DNA of 60,765 nt from a virus: IMG/VR virus record IMGVR_UViG_3300033148_002164, positions 1-60,765 of that record; one strand, 5' to 3'. The position numbers and the translations under genes are program-made. Numbering within the stretch: the stretch's first letter is position 1; every line of letters begins with the position of its first letter. The notes beneath the pieces are model-generated. The model saw nothing but the letters and a program-made list of their open reading frames with translations, was not told where the DNA came from and searched no databases. Shown one piece after another: positions 1 through 7,838 of the stretch.

Positions 1-114
1 CGTCATGTAGGGGCGCTTGCAGGCGATCCGGAGTGCGTTGCGGAAGCAGGCGTCGGCGTGGACCTCCTCCCCGCCAGAGGCCAGCCACCACGGACGGCCG
101 TCTACCAGCACCTC
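1..114. repeat. Terminal direct repeat, left copy
   Basis: Bases 1-114 are identical to 60652-60765. The repeat lies inside the coding sequence of an ATPase whose frame is continuous when the two ends are joined. The simplest reading is overlap of a circular or circularly permuted assembly, with a unit genome of 60,651 bp, rather than a true packaged terminal repeat. Confidence 0.97.
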
Positions 115-1488
115 AAGATCCAACTTGTCCCCGCCGAAGCGGAACGACACGGGGCCGGTGTCAAGGTCGGCGAGTTTCGCCTTGAGCGCAGCGCCGGGGG
201 CCTTGCGGACAGCCTCGACCAACGCCTCGGCGCGCTCGACAGCCTTGGTGGCGATGCCGACCGTGGTCTTGCTGGAGGCGGCGCCAGCCTTCGCAGCAGC
301 CAGCGACTCAGTGAGCGTCTGGACGACGGCGCCGCTTGCTGCCTTCTGTGCTGCCCGCCAGTTGTTCATGACGTTGTGCTGAGCCTGCAGGGCCTCGTGT
401 GCTGTCTCGCGGTCCGCGTGGTAGGCGGTGGCCTTCTCGTCGCGGGCCTTGGCCTCAGCGAGGGCCGCTGCTGCCGTCTCACGCTTCTCGGGTAGGGTCG
501 GGTCCTGTGCTCGGAGCCAGTCGATCACGTCGAACGGGATGCTTGTATTCATGGAGCCAAGGGCGTCGACGTACAGCTGGACTTTGTCAGCAGAGATGAC
601 CATCCCATCAGGAGTCTTGATATAGCCATCATCTTTCTCACCGTGGACTTTGCCCCACGGGGGCCGTTTCGCCTGACGTTCGATCTGCTTGTCCAACTCC
701 TCAAGAGCCCGCTCAGCCCGACCGAGCACCTTGCTCGCCTCGTCCATCTTCTTCCACGCATCCTTCAGCGCGATCCGGGTAGCGTTCACGTCGCCCTGCG
801 GAATGGGCGGGGCCTCTCCGACACTCGCAGCCGGTGCCTCCTTCGCTGCCTCTATGTCGGCCTCAATGCGGGTCACACGGCGCCCGCGCTCCGTCAGCGT
901 GGCCTTCGCCTTGGTGAGCGCCTTCTTGGCCGCCGTCCGGAGCACCGTGGCCTTCTTCTCGGTGCCGTTGAGCTCTCCGCCCTCGTAGCCCTTCGCCTTC
1001 ATCAGCGCGGTCACAGCCGCCTCGTGGTCGGCGCCGCCGAGCAGACGCAACAGCATCTCCTGCAGGGGCCGCCCACGCTCTCCGATGAGCTCGCGCCAGG
1101 CCATCGGGTTCAGGATGTAGACGAGGTCCTTGTTGCCCAGCCAGCCGAGCGCCTTGCGGAACGAGGTCTCGCTGCCGAACTTCTCCAGTTCGCCGCCGTC
1201 GCGTGCGAAGTAGCGGTTCACGCCACGGGCTTTGGTGATGGTCCGCTTGAGCTTTGAGGTTTCGCCGAGCCTGAGTTCCACGCTGGCCCGTGGGGAGCCG
1301 TCGCGGATTGCCTCAAGCGGGAAGGTGCCGCCGAGCGGGGAGCGCCCGAAGATCGCGAGGCTGAGCGCGATGGAGATCGAACTCTTCCCGCTCTTGCTGG
1401 TGGCCCGGATGCGGTTCACGCCGCTGGTGAAGTCTACGGCGTAGTCCTCGTGGGCGGCGAGGTTGGTGATGGTGAGGTGGGGGATCAT
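1..1488 (-). CDS. SMC/RecF-like AAA ATPase, N-terminal 496 codons (gene wraps across the window ends)
   Basis: The frame is open from ATG at 1488 to base 1 and continues into 60651-60502, giving a protein of about 545 aa. Residues 29-37 (ATSKSGKSS) form a Walker A loop with Ala in place of the first Gly. The middle (roughly residues 180-420) is rich in Glu, Lys, Ala and Arg and looks coiled-coil. An ABC-signature-like SGGEE occurs at residues 471-475, and a Walker-B-like MIVDD near 497-501. This domain order is typical of RecF/SbcC/SMC-type DNA repair ATPases. Its ATG overlaps the stop of the upstream gene (TAATG), and RecT and a YqaJ exonuclease lie just upstream in the same direction. A role in phage recombination or replication is inferred. 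Confidence 0.85.
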   Translation of the reverse strand, partial: MIPHLTITNLAAHEDYAVDFTSGVNRIRATSKSGKSSISIALSLAIFGRSPLGGTFPLEAIRDGSPRASVELRLGETSKLKRTITKARGVNRYFARDGGELEKFGSETSFRKALGWLGNKDLVYILNPMAWRELIGERGRPLQEMLLRLLGGADHEAAVTALMKAKGYEGGELNGTEKKATVLRTAAKKALTKAKATLTERGRRVTRIEADIEAAKEAPAASVGEAPPIPQGDVNATRIALKDAWKKMDEASKVLGRAERALEELDKQIERQAKRPPWGKVHGEKDDGYIKTPDGMVISADKVQLYVDALGSMNTSIPFDVIDWLRAQDPTLPEKRETAAAALAEAKARDEKATAYHADRETAHEALQAQHNVMNNWRAAQKAASGAVVQTLTESLAAAKAGAASSKTTVGIATKAVERAEALVEAVRKAPGAALKAKLADLDTGPVSFRFGGDKLDLEVLVDGRPWWLASGGEEVHADACFRNALRIACKRPYMT

Positions 1489-1916
1489 TAGCTGCCCCCC
1501 TTGCTGGTCGATTCAGGAATCCAGCCCTTGCCGTGCTTCTGTTTCCAGTTGACTCCGCCAGCCAGGATCCGTTTGGCCTCCCACAACCCACACCGCTCAC
1601 CGCCATAGCCTTTGATGCCAGTGTTGATGGCTTCAACCAAGGCGCTGCGCTCAACTTCTACACCAATCGCCTTGAGGATGTCCGCCCTGATCTCGGGATT
1701 CACCTTCGCGCCCTCAATGGCGGCCAGTACGATGTCACCCCAGTGAATGACGATGGCCTTCTTGGGGTCCGATGTGTGCTGGTACACCAAGCCGTACTTC
1801 ATGCAGTACGACCCACCGCCATCAGACGCGAGGCGCTGGCCTTCTTTTGTGAGGTCTACCTTCTGAGTGAAGGTGGACTTCTCGGGGCCAAAGTAGTTGG
1901 TCTCGGATTCACTCAT
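1488..1916 (-). CDS. Hypothetical protein, recombination operon
   Basis: This 142-aa soluble protein has no family that I recognise. The start at 1916 is chosen because it follows the recurring ribosome site GGAGAACGAC-ATG; an upstream in-frame ATG at 1958 would overlap the promoter. The stop overlaps the ATG of the SMC-like ATPase (TAATG), so the two are probably translationally coupled. It lies between RecT and the ATPase, which suggests an accessory recombination role by context only. Confidence 0.75.
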   Translation of the reverse strand: MSESETNYFGPEKSTFTQKVDLTKEGQRLASDGGGSYCMKYGLVYQHTSDPKKAIVIHWGDIVLAAIEGAKVNPEIRADILKAIGVEVERSALVEAINTGIKGYGGERCGLWEAKRILAGGVNWKQKHGKGWIPESTSKGGS

Positions 1917-1940
1917 GTCGTTCTCCGTGGTTACCCTCAA

Positions 1941-1990
1941 ACAATAACGCCCCGCCATACATAAAGCAAGGCGAGGCGAAAGATGATCGG
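1941..1990 (-). promoter_or_regulatory. Sigma70-like promoter with upstream GATC
   Basis: Reading the minus strand, TTGCTT (1969-1964) and TATTGT (1946-1941) are separated by 17 bp. A GATC at 1985-1988 lies upstream. The promoter precedes the gene starting at 1916 and falls in the gap between it and recT. Confidence 0.55.
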
Positions 1991-1996
1991 ATTGGC

Positions 1997-2848
1997 TCAG
2001 AAGCCCGAGCCGCCCCCGCCGCCCGCACCCTCTGGTTCATCCGTGCCCTTCTCGCCCGCTGGCTCATCCTCACCAAGCCCCAGCGCCTTGAGGGGCTTCT
2101 CAGGCAGCGGGACCTCGCTGGGCTCCTTGGTCTTCGCGACCACGTCGACCACATTCAGGTCCTTGTCCTCGATGTTGCTGATCCCGTTCATGATCTCGGA
2201 GGAGAGGGGCACGAGGCCGCCGTTGAGCAGGGCACGGATCGCGCTCTTGCGGGCCATGGCGGCGAAGTCGGAGTCCCACGGGCTGAAGCGACGGTTCCCG
2301 CCCTTGGCCTTGCGCTTGAGGATGTCCGCGCGGGTGAGTACGCCCTGAACCTTGGAGCCGTCCTTGAACTCGACCACAGCGTAGGCGGCGATGATGTTCT
2401 TGGGGTCGCGGTCGATGTCGTCCAAACTGAAGGCGTGCTCGATGGTGGGGGGCTCGACACTAATCTTGACCAACCCCTTCTCGTACTCGTCGCGGTAGAC
2501 GACTTGGGCGTTGATGCGCTTGACCTGACCGGAGCGGCGGGCGAGCTCAAGCAGACCCTTGTAGCCGATGATGACGGTGCACTCGCGCTTGTAGGGGATC
2601 AGGTAGATGTGGCCCAGCGCCCCGCCAGGCTCAAGGCCCAGTTGGGAGGAGACCATGATCGCGTTGACGACGCTCTCGGGCTCGCACTCAAACAGCTTCG
2701 GGTTGCGGCGGCCCTCGCCAACAAGGAGGCGGGCCAGCCGCTCGGGGGTCAGGTGCTTCGGGATGACGCTGCTGATCTGCTTGAAGTTCGCCTTGATCAG
2801 GCTCGCGAAATTGTGCTCTTGTCGAGCCAGTTGGGTGTTGTCGGACAT
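1997..2848 (-). CDS. recT: RecT-family single-strand annealing recombinase
   Basis: The 283-aa product matches the RecT family throughout. It has an N-terminal segment ending with PKLFECEPESVVNAIM, a core SSQLGLEPGGALGHIYLIPY, and CTVIIGYKGLLELARRSG, all hallmark RecT blocks. The last 40 residues are a Gly/Glu/Pro-rich acidic tail ending in Phe, like C-terminal tips that contact SSB-type partners; that comparison is an inference. RecT proteins bind ssDNA and anneal complementary strands. Here it pairs with the YqaJ-type exonuclease encoded just upstream (2861-3898), forming a RecE/RecT or lambda Exo/Beta-like recombination module. The start follows GGAGAACGACACC-ATG. Confidence 0.95.
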   Translation of the reverse strand: MSDNTQLARQEHNFASLIKANFKQISSVIPKHLTPERLARLLVGEGRRNPKLFECEPESVVNAIMVSSQLGLEPGGALGHIYLIPYKRECTVIIGYKGLLELARRSGQVKRINAQVVYRDEYEKGLVKISVEPPTIEHAFSLDDIDRDPKNIIAAYAVVEFKDGSKVQGVLTRADILKRKAKGGNRRFSPWDSDFAAMARKSAIRALLNGGLVPLSSEIMNGISNIEDKDLNVVDVVAKTKEPSEVPLPEKPLKALGLGEDEPAGEKGTDEPEGAGGGGGSGF

Positions 2849-2860
2849 GGTGTCGTTCTC

Positions 2861-3898
2861 CTAATTCACGCCATACAGGCGCAGTTGTCGGCTTGATGCC
2901 TTGGTTGTGATAAGTCCAGCCTCGCGCAATGCCTCGACTAAGTCGGGCCGCGTGGCTTCAATGAGGCTCAGGGCCTCCAGTTTCTCTCCGGCCTTGCTCT
3001 TGGTCGCCAGCACGCGTGCGCCGCCGTCCAGCCGCAGGCCATAGAAGCCATCCATGCTGCCCATGATCTGGTTCCTGAGCAGGGAGATCCGGCGCTTCAT
3101 GGTCTTCTCTTCGGACTGGAGCCGCGCCAGTTCGGCTACAAGGCTCTCCTCTTCGTCGCTTGCAGATCGGCGCTCGCCGTTGTGGCCGCCCTTGCCGAGG
3201 TGACGCCTGCACGCCCCGGAGCCGTCGATGATGGGGAGTTTCTCCTCGATCAGGTGCCGCTGCCGCCATGCTCCGACTTTGCGGACGAGCGCGGCCTGGG
3301 TCTTCTCGTCGCGCATGATGCGGATCACGCGGATCTCGTAGCCGCCGAGCAGGACCACGAGATCCCACCATGGGAGGCCGGTCACAGCCAGACACCCATA
3401 CACTTGGAGCGCATAATGAGGCGGGCACACCTTGGCGCTCTCAGGCCCCCATGCCTCGATCACGGTCCCGTCCTCGCCCCACTTCGCCCCGCGCGCGTCC
3501 TGGTCGGTCTTGATCTCCAAGCCGCCCTTCTCTCCGTCGCGGATCACGTAGTGGTCGGGGCTCACCGCGAGCCACGGGAGATCGTGCCGGTAGACGATCA
3601 CATCGTCGGTCTCGTAGGGCCACGCGAGTTCAGCCCCGGTCTTCTCCGCGTAGAGCTCCCGCACGAAACCCTCCCAGCGCTGGCCCCGGGTCAGGTCCCG
3701 GTCGTTGCGCGCGGTGTTCTCGGGCACGCCTTGGGCAGCCGAGAAGACCTCCCACGGACTGCGCCAGGGTGAGACGCCGAGCACTGCTGCGACGGTCGAG
3801 GCCCCGATACGGTGCTCTCCTGCTTTGCGGCCGGCGAGCCATGAGTCGCGGTCGGGGTATACCTCGGCGGTGAGATTGCCGGCTGTGATGGTCTTCAC
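2861..3898 (-). CDS. YqaJ/RecE-type recombination exonuclease
   Basis: This 345-aa protein has the N-terminal YqaJ signature GASTVAAVLGVSPWRSPWEVF at about residues 32-52. A later GLEIKTD block carries the Glu-x-Lys motif of the PD-(D/E)XK nuclease core. YqaJ/lambda-exonuclease-like enzymes resect double-stranded ends 5' to 3' and hand the 3' strand to an annealing protein, here RecT encoded immediately downstream. A Glu/Lys-rich helical stretch and a conserved-looking C-terminal segment follow the nuclease. The ATG overlaps the stop of the preceding 62-aa gene by 4 bases (ATGA). Confidence 0.9.
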   Translation of the reverse strand: MKTITAGNLTAEVYPDRDSWLAGRKAGEHRIGASTVAAVLGVSPWRSPWEVFSAAQGVPENTARNDRDLTRGQRWEGFVRELYAEKTGAELAWPYETDDVIVYRHDLPWLAVSPDHYVIRDGEKGGLEIKTDQDARGAKWGEDGTVIEAWGPESAKVCPPHYALQVYGCLAVTGLPWWDLVVLLGGYEIRVIRIMRDEKTQAALVRKVGAWRQRHLIEEKLPIIDGSGACRRHLGKGGHNGERRSASDEEESLVAELARLQSEEKTMKRRISLLRNQIMGSMDGFYGLRLDGGARVLATKSKAGEKLEALSLIEATRPDLVEALREAGLITTKASSRQLRLYGVN

Positions 3899-4083
3899 GC
3901 CATCTCCTTGAGTCGAGCCATCTGGCGCTCGTGCTCAACAGCGGTCCCGATGGTTCGCCGCTGCGCCAGCATGTTGTAGAGACCGATCGGCGTATCGAGC
4001 GGGTTGCTATTGTCGGCCCACCTGTTCTTGCCTCGCTTGGCCTGTCGACGCTTCTCAGAACGCCTCTTGCTCTGCTTGCTCAT
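3895..4083 (-). CDS. Small basic hypothetical protein, first gene of the recombination operon
   Basis: The 62-aa product begins with a very basic segment (MSKQSKRRSEKRRQAKRGK), which suggests nucleic-acid contact, followed by a predicted helical tail. The start at 4083 follows GGAGAACGAAC-ATG about 20 bases downstream of a strong sigma70-like -10. Its stop overlaps the exonuclease ATG (ATGA). A longer in-frame reading to 4224 would run through the divergent promoters and is rejected. Confidence 0.75.
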   Translation of the reverse strand: MSKQSKRRSEKRRQAKRGKNRWADNSNPLDTPIGLYNMLAQRRTIGTAVEHERQMARLKEMA

Positions 4084-4104
4084 GTTCGTTCTCCTTGCCA
4101 ACAA

Positions 4105-4146
4105 TCTATAGCACAGCGCGACAACAGGCGCAAGCAAACCCGATCG
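4105..4146 (-). promoter_or_regulatory. Promoter of recombination operon with CGATCG element
   Basis: On the minus strand TTGCGC (4133-4128) and TATAGA (4110-4105) are 17 bp apart. The palindrome CGATCG at 4141-4146 lies just upstream and is shared with the divergent promoter at 4147. Confidence 0.7.
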
Positions 4147-4190
4147 TTGCGTCATGTTCCGCCGTGTGATACGTTGATCACAACAAGGAG
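4147..4190 (+). promoter_or_regulatory. Divergent promoter and ribosome site of the 4197 regulator
   Basis: TTGCGT (4147-4152) and TACGTT (4170-4175) are separated by 17 bp, directly after CGATCG. GTTG-ATCA-CAAC (4173-4184) is a small inverted repeat over the predicted transcription start, a possible operator. AAGGAG at 4185-4190 is the ribosome site. Confidence 0.6.
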
Positions 4191-4196
4191 CCGAGC

Positions 4197-4676
4197 ATGT
4201 CAGCAAAACTGAAACTTCCAGCAACCAAAGATGAGTGGGCCGCTCTTATACGCAAGGCGAACTCAGAGTCGAAGACCGGTGGAGTCCTCGCGTCAGAGTT
4301 GGGTATTCCATACAGCAGACTGCTCAGCTTGAGCCGAGAATGCGGCGTGACGCTTCGGCATATGAACTCTGACTCTATAGACTTCAGGGAGTCACGAACG
4401 CGCCCGAAGAAGGAGACAAAAAACGACGCAAACCGGTATGAAGCGGGCCGCAATGCTCTGAAGGTTTGGATCGCCAGAAAAGGATTCACAGCCGCAGAGG
4501 CGAGTGATGCGCTTGAGATCACCGGCGCGTGCCTTCATGGTTGGCTGCGTTGCGGTCGGCGCCCTGGAAGCCTTGAGTCTACTGCCAAGGTCGAGCGACT
4601 GACTGGTGGAGCAGTCAAGATGGATGTCTGGATGGATAAGGAGGCCCGGAAGGACCTCCTCGCGTTCAGGGGTTAG
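4197..4676 (+). CDS. Helix-turn-helix DNA-binding protein, candidate switch regulator
   Basis: This 159-aa protein is the only plus-strand gene in the first 24 kb and is transcribed divergently from the recombination operon. Residues about 28-52 (GGVLASELGIPYSRLLSL) look like one helix-turn-helix. The C-terminal third (GFTAAEASDALEITGACLHGWLRCGR) resembles a Cro/CI-type helix-turn-helix. A basic linker lies between them. Position, orientation and two predicted DNA-binding units suggest that it controls the divergent promoters. No integrase is seen, so calling it a lysogeny repressor would go too far. Confidence 0.7.
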   Translation: MSAKLKLPATKDEWAALIRKANSESKTGGVLASELGIPYSRLLSLSRECGVTLRHMNSDSIDFRESRTRPKKETKNDANRYEAGRNALKVWIARKGFTAAEASDALEITGACLHGWLRCGRRPGSLESTAKVERLTGGAVKMDVWMDKEARKDLLAFRG

Positions 4677-4987
4677 CCTCGGTCGATTGCTTCGATCATT
4701 GCGACCGCGACGGCCGCGACTTGGACGAGTTCCTCTCGCATCCTCGCGGGGTCGACCTCGCATGAGGCCTCGGTCACCTCTTCATCGAGGATGAGCATCC
4801 AAGTCAGGGTGCCCTCCTCGGCTGCTTTGTCGCATGCTTCTTGGACTGCCCTGCAGGAATCGCGGAGCCCGTAGCTTGCGCCCATGGGGTGGTTCTGGGT
4901 GCCCCACTTTAGGTCTTGGTTGGCGCGTTCGTTGTAGATCTCGGTGAGCACTGAATCGGTGAGCCCTGGAAAGTTCGGGTTTCTCAT
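4673..4987 (-). CDS. MazG-like nucleotide pyrophosphohydrolase-related protein
   Basis: The 104-aa all-helical product has the block YNERANQDLKWGTQNHPMG and a C-terminal segment with DEEVTEA and REELVQVAAVAVAMIEAID. These match a small family found in phages and actinobacteria that resembles MazG/all-alpha NTP pyrophosphatases, in which acidic residues bind metal. A nucleotide-pool cleaning role is inferred. It overlaps the end of the plus-strand regulator by 4 bases tail to tail, and its own start overlaps the HNH gene stop (ATGA). Confidence 0.6.
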   Translation of the reverse strand: MRNPNFPGLTDSVLTEIYNERANQDLKWGTQNHPMGASYGLRDSCRAVQEACDKAAEEGTLTWMLILDEEVTEASCEVDPARMREELVQVAAVAVAMIEAIDRG

Positions 4988-5547
4988 GCGGATCCCTTAG
5001 CCATCTTGGCGGATCGTTTATGTCGATGCATCGCGATACACGTTCTACACTGTCTTCCGCCGCTTGGATATCGGTACAGATTGTCCCCGCTGAGAGGGTG
5101 ACCCCTGTTGCAATGAGTCTTCTTGGCATTGATGGCTGTCGGGCCGATTCCGCGGAGGGCATTCTCACGAGAAGTCACGGCTTCGAGATGGGCGGGATTG
5201 ACGCAGGACGGATTTCTGCACAGATGGTCCATGACAAGCCCATCAGGGATTTTGCCGTTGACAACCTCGTACGATACGCGGTGAGCTAATTTGTGCTTCT
5301 GCCCTACGCCCATGGTTCCATACCCCTTTACGTTCCTGCCGTTCTGCCAGATCCAGCACCCATTGGCATCCTGTTTTGACCCGGCGCGGATTCTCACGTC
5401 AAGGGGAGCCCCGCGCAGCCTTAGCGGAGTGTCAGTCGGCAGCCCTTTCCTGAGTCGAAGGTAGTGCCCATTGCACATCCCTCGTACTATTGCCTGCCTA
5501 TCGCAGACTGGACTTGCGCAGATCGGTCGGGTATTCTTGTTCGGCAT
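4984..5547 (-). CDS. HNH endonuclease, homing type
   Basis: The 187-aa protein begins with a zinc-knuckle-like segment (CASPVCDRQAIVRGMCNGHY). A classic phage HNH core follows: CWIWQNGRNVKGYGTMGV, HRVSYEVVNG, MDHLCRNPSCVNPAHLEAV. A C-terminal zinc ribbon (CNRGHPLSG, CRTCIAMHRH) completes it. This arrangement is typical of free-standing homing endonucleases that cut DNA near their own gene. The coupled ATGA overlap shows that it is transcribed with the MazG-like gene. Confidence 0.88.
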   Translation of the reverse strand: MPNKNTRPICASPVCDRQAIVRGMCNGHYLRLRKGLPTDTPLRLRGAPLDVRIRAGSKQDANGCWIWQNGRNVKGYGTMGVGQKHKLAHRVSYEVVNGKIPDGLVMDHLCRNPSCVNPAHLEAVTSRENALRGIGPTAINAKKTHCNRGHPLSGDNLYRYPSGGRQCRTCIAMHRHKRSAKMAKGSA

Positions 5548-5577
5548 CTCGGTCTCCGTTTTAGACCTGTCGGTGTA

Positions 5578-5611
5578 GAGGCCCTGCAGGATTACAGTCC
5601 TGCGGGGCCTC
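5578..5611 (-). terminator. Strong hairpin between methylase and HNH genes
   Basis: A 14-bp stem with one G-T pair and a 6-base loop (arms GAGGCCCTGCAGGA and TCCTGCGGGGCCTC) follows the Dam-like gene on the minus strand. No U-tract follows, so it may act as an attenuator or mRNA stabiliser rather than a full terminator. Confidence 0.55.
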
Positions 5612-5615
5612 GCAG

Positions 5616-6509
5616 TTATACCACAGGCTTGCCGACCAAGACCACCTCTTTCACAGGCAAGCGCTGCCCGCCTTTGCAGGAGATAGTCCGCTTCACGGTG
5701 GTCTCGTGAATTTCGAATCCGGAATACAGCTTACGAATCTCGGGCGTGTCGTGGTTACTGAGTACGACGGTCGCGCCGAGTTCAACCAGTCGTCCAGCGG
5801 CTCGGGCTACAGCTACCTGATCATGGAAATCAAAGCCGCGTGAGGTGTACCCAACAAAATTGGCCGTGTCGCTGATTGGCGTGTATGGACTGTCCATATA
5901 GACGGTATCCCCAGCCTTTACTCGAGCCAGCGCAACGAGGTAGTCACCGCCGAACAGGCTCGCACCCTGGAGGGCCTCAGAAGCCGCAAGCAAGCCAGGC
6001 GCCCGCACGAGGTCCTTCCCGAGCGTGCCCTTGTCGATCGAGACGTTGAAGCCACCCGACTTGTTGACCCTGTAGAGGCCGTTGAAGCAGGTCCGAATCA
6101 AGTAGATCATCCAAGCAGCCACCTGAGCATCGGTATAACTCGGGTCGTCGATGATCTTCGACCGCATCAGCTGGTAGTAGTCCACGCTGTGATTCTCGCT
6201 GTGGATCTCCATCAGCCGGATCACCTCGCCCACGTTGTCACGCAACGCGGTGTACATGCGGATCAGGCGCTGGTTCGCGTCCGAGAGCCGCGCCCACGAG
6301 TCGCCGCGCCCGCAACTCTCACACGTCGTCGGAGTAGTTGTCCACCCCTGAGCCGCGCGCCACTCCTGCAGCGCGAAGAAGGGAGCTCCACCACCGAGGA
6401 AAGGCTCGTGGTAGGTCGAGGTCTCCGACATGCCGGCGACAAGGTGGGGAAGGAGGACGCCCATCGAGCGGCGCTTGCCGCCTGTCCATCTGATTGGTGC
6501 TTTGCTCAT
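5616..6509 (-). CDS. Dam-like D12-class adenine-N6 DNA methyltransferase
   Basis: This 297-aa protein has the D12/Dam architecture: RWTGGKRR at residues 7-14 and LGGGAPFF at 38-45 (AdoMet binding), the FNGLYRVNKSGGFNV block at 142-156 characteristic of Dam enzymes, and the catalytic tetrapeptide at 206-209 as DSPY instead of the usual DPPY. A CxxC (63-66) is inserted in the target-recognition region. Dam relatives usually methylate adenine in GATC, but the specificity here is not known from sequence. The Ser for Pro change leaves Asp and Tyr in place, so activity is plausible. The start overlaps the preceding gene's stop (ATGA). Confidence 0.88.
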   Translation of the reverse strand: MSKAPIRWTGGKRRSMGVLLPHLVAGMSETSTYHEPFLGGGAPFFALQEWRAAQGWTTTPTTCESCGRGDSWARLSDANQRLIRMYTALRDNVGEVIRLMEIHSENHSVDYYQLMRSKIIDDPSYTDAQVAAWMIYLIRTCFNGLYRVNKSGGFNVSIDKGTLGKDLVRAPGLLAASEALQGASLFGGDYLVALARVKAGDTVYMDSPYTPISDTANFVGYTSRGFDFHDQVAVARAAGRLVELGATVVLSNHDTPEIRKLYSGFEIHETTVKRTISCKGGQRLPVKEVVLVGKPVV

Positions 6510-6892
6510 GGTGCTGCCTCCAGTGCGGCGACGAGTGCCTCTGCTTCGGTGTCACAGGCGACAGGCTTCAGGAAATCCTCGGCACCGTCCTTGACGATCC
6601 ATCCAAGTACGGGGTGCCTCTTGGTGTTGATGCCGAGCCGTCCCCACGCCTCCCGCACCAGCGCCAGTAGACAGCCAAGCGTGGCAGGGTCGGTGAGGTC
6701 TGGCGTAAGTCCGTCAAGCAGAATCCGCCGCCCACCACCGTAGTACAGCCACCCTCCTTCGATAGCAATAGCACGGAGCCAAGATGTGATTCCGCCGCCA
6801 AGAGGTCGCATAGCCAACATCCCAGGCATCCACCGCCAGTGCTTGGCGGAACTCGCGCGCTTGTCGACTTTGATCATCGCATTGCTCATCAC
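6506..6892 (-). CDS. Paralogous WMPGM/LEAAP-family protein, copy 1
   Basis: The 128-aa protein shares a layout with products at 14538 and 14930: an aromatic-MPGM motif near the N-terminus (WRWMPGM), a PDLTDPATLGCLLALVREAWG helix in the middle, and a C-terminal EALVAALEAAP. The last codons also form the ribosome site for the next gene (GGAGGCAGCACC-ATGA), so the methylase downstream is coupled to it. No function is known to me. The shared cassette suggests duplication within phage genomes. Confidence 0.75.
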   Translation of the reverse strand: MMSNAMIKVDKRASSAKHWRWMPGMLAMRPLGGGITSWLRAIAIEGGWLYYGGGRRILLDGLTPDLTDPATLGCLLALVREAWGRLGINTKRHPVLGWIVKDGAEDFLKPVACDTEAEALVAALEAAP

Positions 6893-7392
6893 GCACCCCC
6901 GAGAGGACCCATCACGTCCTCAATGGTCTTCTCGTTCTGCTCCTGAATCCCGACGGCGACGGCCCAGCAGTCGGGGCACACCCCAGAAGGGGCGGGCCCG
7001 ACCCAATCGACCTGCGGGGGCGCCGTTGCGTCATCGACCCATCGACCACAGGCGGCCTTGTGTTCGACCGTGACATACCCGCCAATCCCGAAACTCCCGT
7101 CCACCTTTAGCGCGACGTGGTCGATCTTCCTACTCACCACTCGGCGCTCGCCGAAGGTGAAGCACCGCTCGCCCATCAGCGCCGATACATTCTCGTGAGG
7201 CGTCCAAGCCTTGACGGCGGTCCCGAGTTTCTGCGAGAGCACACTGGCGTACTGTTTGGAGATGCCGAGGATTTCCCCGGCCTCGGTCAGGGTCTTCTGA
7301 TTCCGGAGCGCCACGATGAACTCGCGGGTCTTCTCCAGTCCGTGTTGCTCGATCAGGTTCCGCACCGTGTGCTCCCTGCTTGCTTCGCTCAT
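6889..7392 (-). CDS. Helix-turn-helix protein with C-terminal cysteine pairs
   Basis: The 167-aa product has a helix-turn-helix at about residues 34-58 (LTEAGEILGISKQYASVL). Its C-terminal half contains a HKAACGRW and a CPDCW pair that could bind zinc. It is probably a regulator or DNA-binding accessory. The start at 7392 follows GGAGAACGAC-ATG; a longer reading to 7530 would overlap the upstream gene out of frame. Its stop overlaps the next start (ATGA). Confidence 0.7.
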   Translation of the reverse strand: MSEASREHTVRNLIEQHGLEKTREFIVALRNQKTLTEAGEILGISKQYASVLSQKLGTAVKAWTPHENVSALMGERCFTFGERRVVSRKIDHVALKVDGSFGIGGYVTVEHKAACGRWVDDATAPPQVDWVGPAPSGVCPDCWAVAVGIQEQNEKTIEDVMGPLGGA

Positions 7393-7838
7393 GTCGTTCT
7401 CCTCGCCTTTCGGCGTTGGTCGTAGTCTCGGCGGACTGCTGCCCGCTGCTTTGTCTTGCAGTCGTCGCTGCAAGCGTTCTCGATGCCGCTCTTCTGCTCG
7501 TAGGTGAAAGGCTTGTCGCAGAACACGCAAAGCCGCGTGACCGTGATCACCTCCGGGCCGTGCTTGGTTCTGACTTGAGAGATCACCGCCCGGCTTGTCC
7601 CGAGTTCATCGGCGATCTCCTGGTAGGTCCAGCCCTGCTCAATCCTGCTGAGCACTCGGCGGATCTTCGGGTAGGTCCACGGCGTGTAGGTCCTCGCGAG
7701 GCCTCGGCTCCGGAGGGCGTCATAGGCCGCCTTGGGCTTCATCCCGAGTTCACGCGCAACGGCTGCGACGGATTGGCCCTTGGTCTCCCGTGCTTCGATC
7801 AGCCGAGCGATCACGGCGTCTGGATGTGGATGGCTCAT
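7389..7838 (-). CDS. Double helix-turn-helix protein with zinc finger
   Basis: This 149-aa protein carries two predicted helix-turn-helix units (QSVAAVARELGMKPKAAYDAL and WTYQEIADELGTSRAVISQV). A CxxC-x15-CSDDC zinc finger follows, which is the same style as the finger in the 50467 gene product. The basic C-terminus (RRDYDQRRKARR) supports DNA binding. The start at 7838 overlaps the upstream stop (ATGA). It is likely a transcription regulator of the early region, by domain content only. Confidence 0.72.
   Translation of the reverse strand: MSHPHPDAVIARLIEARETKGQSVAAVARELGMKPKAAYDALRSRGLARTYTPWTYPKIRRVLSRIEQGWTYQEIADELGTSRAVISQVRTKHGPEVITVTRLCVFCDKPFTYEQKSGIENACSDDCKTKQRAAVRRDYDQRRKARRTT

Noticed and set aside
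1-114. Genuine packaged direct terminal repeat
   Set aside because: The repeat is short and sits within a gene whose frame closes when one copy is removed, which fits assembly overlap of a circular map better.
17-1257. Several long plus-strand open frames at the left end
   Set aside because: They are mirror frames of the GC-rich minus-strand ATPase, which has Walker A, signature and Walker B motifs; the plus frames show no ribosome sites or known motifs.
4197-4676. Lysogeny module (repressor plus integrase)
   Set aside because: A Cro/CI-like helix-turn-helix protein is present, but no integrase, excisionase or attachment-site pattern was seen, so a temperate lifestyle is not claimed.
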